Positions 14,447-19,458 of a DNA stretch of 19,458 nt are shown here, one piece after another. Position numbers and translations under genes: made by a program. Each line of letters opens with the position of its first letter. Within the stretch, counting starts at the first letter, position 1. The DNA is from Dehalococcoidales bacterium (lineage in GTDB: Bacteria; Chloroflexota; Dehalococcoidia; Dehalococcoidales; UBA5760). The stretch spans positions 1-19,458 of the forward strand of contig JAQUOC010000015.1 in NCBI GenBank assembly GCA_028717305.1, given 5' to 3'. The notes under the pieces were generated by a model. The model ran no database searches, was not told the origin of the DNA, and saw nothing but the letters and a program-made list of their open reading frames with translations.

Positions 14447-15415
14447 ATGTTAGAGAAAGCTAAATCCGTTCGGATGCAACTGCTGGTATTAGCAATAATA
14501 TCAATATCCGCATTACTGCTGGCAAGCTGCACCGCCTCACCCACCATACCTGAAGATCCCAATGGCAATGAGCCGCAATCAAATCTGATAATCAACCTCC
14601 TCGGTACAGAATCCGGGATTCCGGTTAACAGCGGAGGAAAGACATCGTCGGATTCCGAGGTAATTTCTGCAGACGGATCGATAGCTCTTTCGGTAGACAG
14701 TGGTACTTCGTTTCTGGACAGCAGCCAGAACCCCGTACAGTCTATTCAGGTGATAATCAGCCCCGATCCTCCGGCTGCTCCGGAAAACACCGTCATGATT
14801 GGCCCGGCCTATGACTTTCTACCGGAAGGGATTACCATCGACGCTCCGATCAGACTTACCCTTAGCTATAACCCTGCTGAAATACCCCAGGGAACCAAGG
14901 AGAGTAACATCTATATCGCGCGTTTCGATGATGACGGATGGGAAACGATGCGCTACAAGCAAGTGGACATCAATAATCACAGGATAAGCACGTTGATTAA
15001 CTCTCATAGCGGATATGCTATTCTGGCTCCGACGGCACAAGATGAACCTGCGCCGGCTCCCGAACCTGCTCTGCAAGCCAACCGGGTAGATCTAGTCTAT
15101 TTTCACCGGACCAACCGCTGTTACAGCTGCAACTGGGCCGAGGCAGAAACACGCTATACCCTGGAAGCCTATTTCCAGGAGGAACTGAACAGCGGCAAGA
15201 TAACCTTTGAGTCGATCGATGTTCAGGAGGGCAGCAACGCTGCCATTATCGAAAAGTATGGTGCCTACACATCTCAACTATTCATCAATACCGTAATCGA
15301 TAACACCGACCATATTGAGCACATCAGCGAAATCTGGCAGCTCATAGGAGACGAGGAAGGCTTTATCCTTTTCATGGAAACCAGGATTAATAACGCACTC
15401 GAGGAAATTAGCTGA
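14447..15415 (+). CDS. Lipoprotein with beta-sandwich domain fused to an ArsF-like CxxC domain
   Basis: 322 residues. Residues 10-27 are a lipoprotein signal with lipobox LAS-C28. About 30-58 is a low-complexity tether. Residues 60-195 form a beta-rich region (SADGSIALSVDSGTSFLD, IGPAYDFLPEGITID, SHSGYAILAP) of the ZU5-like type seen in surface proteins of Dehalococcoidia and archaea. A Pro-rich linker (PAPAPEPA, 201-208) follows. Residues 214-322 form a thioredoxin-like domain with YFHRTNRC225-YS-C228, then FESIDVQEG and a conserved YGAYTSQLFI, resembling ArsF-family subunits. The CxxC domain would therefore sit outside the membrane. It starts after AAAGGGGG and overlaps the next gene by 1 bp (TGATG). 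The partner CcdA-like protein would keep this disulfide reduced. The ArsF assignment is from motif memory. Confidence 0.8.
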   Translation: MLEKAKSVRMQLLVLAIISISALLLASCTASPTIPEDPNGNEPQSNLIINLLGTESGIPVNSGGKTSSDSEVISADGSIALSVDSGTSFLDSSQNPVQSIQVIISPDPPAAPENTVMIGPAYDFLPEGITIDAPIRLTLSYNPAEIPQGTKESNIYIARFDDDGWETMRYKQVDINNHRISTLINSHSGYAILAPTAQDEPAPAPEPALQANRVDLVYFHRTNRCYSCNWAEAETRYTLEAYFQEELNSGKITFESIDVQEGSNAAIIEKYGAYTSQLFINTVIDNTDHIEHISEIWQLIGDEEGFILFMETRINNALEEIS

Positions 15416-16134
15416 TGGATTTCGGCGGATTCATCTCCGGTTCTTCCGGAATCTTGAGTACTCCCGCAATCGCGGCCTTCTCCCTGGGTCTACTCACCGC
15501 GATAAGTCCCTGTCCCCTGGCCACCAATATCGCAGCGATAGCCTACATCAGCCGGGGAGTTACCGAACGCCGCTATGCAGTCACCGCCAGTGCACTCTAT
15601 ACACTGGGGAGGATGGTAGCCTACTCTACCCTCGGTTTCCTGATTATCAGGGCCAGCCTCGAGATTCCCGGAGCAGCGATGTTTCTTCAGGATACCGGCG
15701 AAAAAGTCCTCGGGCCGATCCTGATTGCGGTAGGCATAATATTACTGAATGTGCATCGCTTCCGCTTTATTGCCGGAGGCTCCGGAATGTCTTCACTAGG
15801 AGCCAGAGTAAGCCGCTGGGGGAAAATAGGAGCTTTCTTGCTGGGAATCGTCTTTGCTCTGGCATTCTGCCCCTATAGCGCCGTACTTTATTTTGGAACA
15901 CTGATTCCGCTTAGCCTTAAATCGACCGGCGGGGTGGCTCTGCCGGCAGTGTTTGCCATCGGTACCGGCCTGCCGGTATTGATATTCGGCATATCGCTAT
16001 CCTTTGGCATCACCCGCGTCTCCTCGTGGTTTGAAAAACTGACCCGCGCTCAGAGGATTATTCGTATTGTTACCTCCTGGGTGCTAATCGGTATCGGGGT
16101 GTACTACTTGATCTTATGGCTACAGAGATTTTAA
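15415..16134 (+). CDS. CcdA/DsbD-like membrane thiol-electron carrier, ArsG-like
   Basis: 239 residues with about six membrane helices. SPCPLATNIA (C33, first helix) and AFCPYSAVLYFGTL (C152, fourth helix) are the two membrane cysteines that in CcdA/DsbD form a disulfide shuttling electrons from cytoplasmic thioredoxin to extracytoplasmic proteins. ArsG is a member of this superfamily described as an aromatic arsenical exporter, so export and electron transfer are both possible. Start ATG 15415 overlaps the lipoprotein stop by one base, meaning coupled translation. The four upstream cytoplasmic redox proteins are natural donors and the CxxC lipoprotein the natural acceptor. Confidence 0.85.
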   Translation: MDFGGFISGSSGILSTPAIAAFSLGLLTAISPCPLATNIAAIAYISRGVTERRYAVTASALYTLGRMVAYSTLGFLIIRASLEIPGAAMFLQDTGEKVLGPILIAVGIILLNVHRFRFIAGGSGMSSLGARVSRWGKIGAFLLGIVFALAFCPYSAVLYFGTLIPLSLKSTGGVALPAVFAIGTGLPVLIFGISLSFGITRVSSWFEKLTRAQRIIRIVTSWVLIGIGVYYLILWLQRF

Positions 16135-16145
16135 CAAGCTAAGCA

Positions 16146-16159
16146 CAGCGCATATAAGG
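16146..16159 (+). promoter_or_regulatory. Third operator-like site, upstream of arsR copy 2
   Basis: CAGCGCATATAAGG shares GCGCATATA with the palindrome before arsR copy 1; its left half is degenerate. AAGG at its right end is the ribosome site of arsR copy 2 (7 nt to ATG 16167). A possible promoter, TTGATC (16108-16113) with TTTAAC 16 bp later, overlaps the end of the CcdA-like gene but is weak. Confidence 0.4.
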
Positions 16160-16166
16160 TAATAAT

Positions 16167-16526
16167 ATGAGAGATTTAATGAGGGCTTTAAAAGCACTTT
16201 CCGATGAAACAAGGCTCAGAATTTTGAATCTCCTTTTCGAACGGGAGTGTTGTGTCTGTGAAGTGATGCAGGCACTGAATATCTCCCAAACTAGGGCTTC
16301 ACGTAATTTAAATGTACTGTATGATGCCGGATTCCTCCATCTGAGGAAAGAAGGACTCTGGTCTCTTTATTCTATTGATGCAGAAGGAATGCCAGGATAC
16401 TTTGTCGATCTACTCGAAGCTACTAAAAAGTCCACCTCAGGCAATATCATTATGACTCAAGATCGGAAACGTCTCCTGAAGGCAGAACGTGTAGGACCCC
16501 ACTGTGTCAGAAAGATGCAGAAGTAA
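16167..16526 (+). CDS. arsR: ArsR-family metalloregulatory repressor (copy 2)
   Basis: 119 residues, same length as copy 1 and about 70 % identical by eye (83 of 119). It keeps ECCVCEV (27-33) with C28, C29 and C31 and the recognition helix SQTRASRNLNVL, so it should sense the same ligand and a similar operator. Most differences lie after residue 70, in the C-terminal tail. The coding sequence looks intact although the permease after it is damaged. It could still act on the operators of the first operon, or form heterodimers with copy 1. It lies 32 bp after the CcdA-like gene and may be partly read through from it. Confidence 0.92.
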   Translation: MRDLMRALKALSDETRLRILNLLFERECCVCEVMQALNISQTRASRNLNVLYDAGFLHLRKEGLWSLYSIDAEGMPGYFVDLLEATKKSTSGNIIMTQDRKRLLKAERVGPHCVRKMQK

Positions 16527-16550
16527 TTTTTTTGCTATTTTTATGCTTAA

Positions 16551-16564
16551 ATACGTATATGAGG
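16551..16564 (+). promoter_or_regulatory. Fourth operator-like site, upstream of the damaged permease
   Basis: ATACGTATATGAGG matches the site before permease copy 1 in layout (palindromic core ATACGTAT, then GAGG serving as ribosome site) but carries transitions in the core (ACGT in place of GCGC). It is the most diverged of the four. Confidence 0.3.
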
Positions 16565-16574
16565 AAATCAGGTT

Positions 16575-17395
16575 GTGTCCATAGAAGTAATTGAAGTCCG
16601 GCGTGGCGGTCTGAATGGCTTAACGGAATATATCTCCTTACATGTGGTCTCCTGTCTGATACCGGCGATAAATATTCTTGCCATCGTCTATACCGCTAAC
16701 CTTTTGGGCTATGAGATGGGAGTAGCCCGGGCGGTGGGAGCAATCAGTTTTGCCGTTGTTATTGGCCTCATCATGGGTTTCATCTTCAGAAAAGAGGAGG
16801 GGCAAAAAATACAGGGCCAGGCATTTACCCCGGTCGCAGATGACTCAGCAGGTAGGAAACCCTGGCAATATGGCATTTTCTTTGGCTCGCTACTCGGTAT
16901 TCTGATTACCGCCGCTGGAAAGAACTGGATCCCCTTTGCAATTCTATGCGTCGTACTGGGGTTTTCTATGTGGCGCTGGTTCACCATTGATGAGCTCAAG
17001 TACTGGCTTAAAGAGATCGCCTTCTTCCTGAAGAAGATAATACCCTGGCTGCTGATCGGGGTATTCATCGCAGGGATTCTTGGTGTGGTCATCCCTCCGG
17101 AGGGTAAGGCAAGACTGATGGGAGGAAACACTCTTCTCGGTAATTTCATCGCCTCTATTGGTGGGGCCCTCATGTACATTGCTACCCTCACCGAGGTACC
17201 TGTGATCAAGACCTTCATGGATTTAGGCATGGGCAAAGGACCGGCACTGGCGCTGCTGGTGGCCGGATCATCACTATCGCTACCATGTATGCTTGCCCTA
17301 CGGGGAATCATGGGCACTAAAAAATGCTGACTTATGTTACACTGGTGGTAGCAGCTGCCACAATCGCCGGATTGATATACGGAGCTATGATGTAA
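16575..17395 (+). pseudogene. ArsP-like permease copy 2 with internal deletion and frameshift
   Basis: The reading frame from GTG 16575 (GAGGA 9 nt upstream) matches permease copy 1 at about 70 % identity but joins CLIPA directly to INILAI. This lacks the equivalent of residues 30-102 of copy 1: 73 residues, in frame, including the CSC motif and about two membrane helices. Near the end copy 1 has seven A (13202-13208) and this copy has six (17319-17324). The frame then stops at TGA 17328-17330 after MGTKKC. Restoring one A continues LTYVTLVVAAATIAGLIYGAMM to a TAA at 17393-17395, parallel to copy 1 (written here as LTYVTLVVAAA plus TIAGLIYGAMM). The short form has 251 residues. It is unlikely to transport in the usual way; a residual role or sequencing error at the A-run cannot be excluded. 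Confidence 0.82.
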
Positions 17396-17428
17396 GCAGA
17401 AACGAGGTTAACAAAACCAAAGGCTACA

Positions 17429-18640
17429 ATGATGGATAAGAAAGTAAAACCTAGAGATAAAGTGAATAACCGGGATAAGAGACATAGAATAGCTTTATGC
17501 TGGCTCGCCTTGTCTTTAGTGGTAGTTCTGTCTGTCGGTTGCGGCATAATCAATAAGCCACCGGTGATCCAAAGTATTACGGCTGAAAGGAACTGGGTTG
17601 ATACCTCTCATAGCGTCACTATCGAGTGCCTTGCCTCCGATCCAGATGGTGACGGGCTGAGCTACCATTGGTTAGCCAACGCAGGCACTGTCTCTGGAGC
17701 TGGTTCAATCGTCACCTGGACCGCGCCTGATAACCCTGGTGACTATACAGTTGCTTTAGCGGTGAGCGATGGTAGAGGGGGTAAGGCAACGGCATCACTA
17801 ACCTTAGATGTCCGGCTTAATAACCTACCGGTTATCGAGGATCTAATTGCTGAGTTGCTATCGTTAAGGGCAGGTGATAGTGCCACCGTCGAGTGCCTTG
17901 CCTCCGATCCGGACGGAGATGAGCTTAGCTACCAGTGGTCAGCCAACGCCGGCACTATCTCCGGAACTGGTTCAATCGTCACCTGGACGGCGCCTGGTGC
18001 GCTGGCCCCTTTGGGAGGTACGGTTAGTGTTACCGTAAGCGACGGTAGAGGCGGTGAGGTAATATCAGAGATATACATTATGATACAACCTAATGAACTT
18101 CCGGTGATCGAGGATTTGATAGCAGCGGTACACTCGGTGAGATCTGGCGAGGAGATTGCTATTGAATGTATCGCCTCCGATCCGGACGGAGATGAGCTTA
18201 GCTACCAGTGGATACCTAATGGGGGGACTATCTCAGGTGATGGCTCGAGCGTGATCTGGACGGCACCTGACTCGCCTGGTAATTATTCTGTCACGGTTGA
18301 TGTATCTGACGGCAGAGATGCCGTGAGCGCATCGGAGCCTCTTGAACTAGAGGTACTACCGAATCAGCCTCCGGTAATTAATAAGTTGAAAGCAGAAAAA
18401 ACGATCCTCCTCATCGGAAAGAGCACAGTTATCAGATGTGAAGCTTCTGATCCGGAAGGCGATGAGATCACTTACGAGTGGTCAGCCGACGGGGGAGAGT
18501 TTTCTGGTGACGGTGAAGAGGTAAACTGGACTGCCGCCGGTGGATGTGGTGATCAAGTAACCATCATCGTAACCGTAGAAGATGGTTATGGCGGTGAAGC
18601 CAGCGCGGAGATAAAAATATGGGTTCGAACACCCGGCTGA
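17429..18640 (+). CDS. Lipoprotein with four tandem Ig/PKD-like repeats
   Basis: 403 residues. A basic N-terminus (KVKPRDKVNNRDKRHR) leads into a hydrophobic segment and lipobox LSVG-C38. Four repeats of about 89 residues follow (43-130, 132-220, 222-310, 312-400). Each has 'PVI..L.A', one cysteine in (I/V)(E/R)C, A-S-D-P-D/E-G-D, SY.W, a glycine-rich turn, V.WTAP and VSDGRGG. The pattern is that of PKD/cadherin-like beta-sandwich modules with acidic calcium-binding-type loops. It is anchored to the outer face of the membrane, with a likely binding, spacer or structural role; no enzymatic domain is present. Start ATG 17429 follows AAAGG by 5 nt. It comes 33 bp after the damaged permease in the same direction, but nothing in its content links it to arsenic. 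Confidence 0.85.
   Translation: MMDKKVKPRDKVNNRDKRHRIALCWLALSLVVVLSVGCGIINKPPVIQSITAERNWVDTSHSVTIECLASDPDGDGLSYHWLANAGTVSGAGSIVTWTAPDNPGDYTVALAVSDGRGGKATASLTLDVRLNNLPVIEDLIAELLSLRAGDSATVECLASDPDGDELSYQWSANAGTISGTGSIVTWTAPGALAPLGGTVSVTVSDGRGGEVISEIYIMIQPNELPVIEDLIAAVHSVRSGEEIAIECIASDPDGDELSYQWIPNGGTISGDGSSVIWTAPDSPGNYSVTVDVSDGRDAVSASEPLELEVLPNQPPVINKLKAEKTILLIGKSTVIRCEASDPEGDEITYEWSADGGEFSGDGEEVNWTAAGGCGDQVTIIVTVEDGYGGEASAEIKIWVRTPG
17900..18211 (+). repeat. Near-identical DNA blocks within the Ig-like repeats
   Basis: 39 identical bases occur at 17900-17938 and 18173-18211 (repeats 2 and 3, offset 273 bp or 91 codons), encoding A-S-D-P-D-G-D-E-L-S-Y-Q-W. Repeats 1 and 2 share 22 identical bases at 17700-17721 and 17967-17988. 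Identity at silent positions points to recent duplication or gene conversion inside the gene. Confidence 0.8.
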
Positions 18641-18686
18641 GGCTAGCCCGAGGTGGCCTGTACGGTCACCAATAGACTAAATGACG

Positions 18687-18716
18687 TTGCAAAAATGAGG
18701 CCGGCTGCTATAGAAT
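18687..18716 (+). promoter_or_regulatory. Possible promoter of the last gene
   Basis: TTGCAA (18687-18692, 4/6) is separated by 18 bp from TAGAAT (18711-18716, 5/6). This would start transcription at about 18723, giving a leader of about 30 nt before the TTG at 18752. It sits in the 111-bp gap after the Ig-repeat lipoprotein; no terminator is clear there. Confidence 0.3.
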
Positions 18717-18751
18717 TTACGGAGTACTTAAATGGCTTGCGTAAGGAAACA

Positions 18752-18862
18752 TTGATATACGGTAGACTACCGAAAATAGGCCTATTATTACTAACTCTGG
18801 TGTTAACCGCGTTCCTAGCGGCAGCAGCACTGTTTACAGCAAAGCCGGTTGAGGCCGGCTGA
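18752..18862 (+). CDS. Signal-peptide segment cut off by an in-frame TGA
   Basis: From TTG 18752, preceded by AAGGA (18743-18747) at 4 nt, the frame encodes 36 residues: MIYGRLPKIG, a hydrophobic core LLLLTLVLTAFLAAAALF, then TAKPVEAG and TGA. This is a textbook Sec signal peptide with a signal peptidase I site after VEA. An earlier in-frame GTG (18653) and ATG (18695) lack ribosome sites and would give an overlong N-region. The same frame stays open beyond the TGA (GGCSGGSSGHPTT and on to the next entry). So this and the following entry are best read as one exported protein split by a single stop codon. Confidence 0.6.
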   Translation: MIYGRLPKIGLLLLTLVLTAFLAAAALFTAKPVEAG

Positions 18863-18878
18863 GGGGGCTGCAGCGGCG

Positions 18879-18901
18879 GGTCGTCAGGTCATCCGACGAC
18901 C
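18879..18901 (+). other. Hairpin 16 nt downstream of the in-frame TGA
   Basis: GGTCGTC (18879-18885) pairs perfectly with GACGACC (18895-18901) around AGGTCATCC. It lies between the TGA (18860-18862) and the first later start codon (GTG 18902). The loop begins AGGTC, recalling the apical loop of the E. coli fdhF SECIS element. However, the loop bases GG and CC can pair with each other, so the resemblance is partial. Confidence 0.5.
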
Positions 18902-19458
18902 GTGAATATTGAGGTCGATGTTAATCCCATAGGAGGAGGCACCATCAAGCTAGGTGATTACTCCCCATCCTCCTATCCCGAGGTTTTCGAAGCCGAATTT
19001 GCTGATAGTATTATGATTGAAGCACTGGCAGAAGAGGGTTTCCATTTTACTCATTGGAGTGGAGAGCCGATGGGCGAGGACAACCCGGTAGAGATAAGGG
19101 CCATTAGAGCGATGACCATTACGGCCAACTTTGCCTCTGACGTCGTTAAGAGCCCGGCATCTTTTGCCTTGGATTCGCTAATCGTCAACCCATCTGAGGT
19201 AAATATTGGCGAGCAGGTGCTGATAAACGCTCTGGTCACTAACACCGGGGAACTGGAAGGCAGCTATACGTTGACTCTTAAAATAGATGATTTGATAGAG
19301 CAAGTGAAGGAAATAAACCTCGCCGGTGGCGCTAGCGAGACGGTGACCTTTGCCGTATCTGAAGCTGAAGCAGGCACTCACTTGATAGCACTCGATACTC
19401 TTACCGGATCATTTTCGGTCAAGGAACCGCCGTCATCAGCTATCTCTGTCGAGAAAAA
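18902..19458 (+). CDS. Exported protein body: InlB-B-like repeat plus CARDB-like domain (3' partial)
   Basis: An open frame of 185 codons running off the window edge, in the same frame as the signal peptide before it. The first 75 residues or so form a divergent InlB B-repeat: VDVNPIGGGTIKLGDY, EEGFHFTHWSGE, then MTITANF. Residues 80 to about 175 form a CARDB/alpha-sandwich-like domain: SFALDSLIVNPSEVNIGEQV, ALVTNTGELEGSYTL, AGGASETVTFAV and GSFSVKEP. Both are usual in cell-surface proteins of Dehalococcoidia and archaea. GTG 18902 is the first usable start codon after the TGA but has no ribosome site and would lack a signal peptide. The native protein therefore probably began at 18752. Confidence 0.65.
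   Translation, partial: MNIEVDVNPIGGGTIKLGDYSPSSYPEVFEAEFADSIMIEALAEEGFHFTHWSGEPMGEDNPVEIRAIRAMTITANFASDVVKSPASFALDSLIVNPSEVNIGEQVLINALVTNTGELEGSYTLTLKIDDLIEQVKEINLAGGASETVTFAVSEAEAGTHLIALDTLTGSFSVKEPPSSAISVEK

Noticed and set aside
16709..17317. 202-codon minus-strand frame
   Set aside because: Antisense to the permease copy; a similar, shorter antisense frame exists opposite permease copy 1, as expected for mirrored codon bias.
18860..18862. Genome-wide reassignment of TGA (Gly or Trp) as explanation of the in-frame TGA
   Set aside because: TGA ends otsA, otsB, galU, several redox genes and the Ig-repeat lipoprotein at the expected lengths, and Trp is TGG throughout; only a local event remains possible.

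Overview
The window reads as a chromosomal segment of a bacterium, most likely an anaerobic Chloroflexota of the Dehalococcoidia type. This is an inference: I ran no search. It rests on the gene set (NIL-domain ferredoxin plus UPF0280 protein, trehalose genes, ArsR/permease/redox cluster), on AlaS with a Cys-rich insert, and on Ig-like/InlB-like lipoproteins. The genetic code is standard: TGA ends many genes and Trp is TGG. Shine-Dalgarno sites and sigma70-like promoters are easy to see. No rRNA, tRNA, CRISPR or insertion sequence is visible, and no gene-free stretch exceeds 300 bp.

Left part (1-4542). A membrane-anchored SurA/PrsA-like protein is cut by the window edge. It is divergent from a two-gene operon (638-1801) encoding a NIL-domain 2[4Fe-4S] ferredoxin and a UPF0280 protein. 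These are two of the three protein types linked to homocysteine synthesis from aspartate semialdehyde. Their promoter carries a perfect inverted repeat over the expected transcription start. Then, on the minus strand, come alaS, ruvX, an unrecognised helix-turn-helix protein and a CPA2-type antiporter, possibly one long transcription unit from the strong promoter at 7289-7317. ruvX appears to lack a normal start codon in the right place.

Middle part (7366-11657). This is a trehalose module: a ROK sugar kinase (glucose to glucose-6-P), GalU (UDP-glucose), OtsA (trehalose-6-P synthase) and OtsB (trehalose-6-P phosphatase). Together they could make trehalose from glucose. otsA and otsB converge and overlap by 38 bp, and otsB looks leaderless.

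Right part (11765-17395). This is an arsenic-type cluster: arsR, an ArsP-like permease, four tandem small thioredoxin-fold proteins (active sites CVKC, CPGC, CSGG, CQKC), a lipoprotein ending in an ArsF-like CxxC domain, and a CcdA/ArsG-like membrane protein. A second arsR and a second permease follow. The second permease has lost an internal 73-residue block in frame and is frameshifted near its end. Related GCGCATA-type sites precede both arsR genes and both permease genes. The layout suggests electrons or a thiol-bound ligand passing from the cytoplasmic redox proteins through the CcdA-like protein to the surface lipoprotein, with the permease exporting the toxicant. This cluster is the best candidate for an undescribed system.

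Right end (17429-19458). A lipoprotein with four Ig/PKD-like repeats is followed by a second exported protein (InlB-B-like plus CARDB-like domains). Its signal peptide is separated from the body by one in-frame TGA, followed by a 7-bp hairpin: either a nonsense mutation or, much less likely, recoding.
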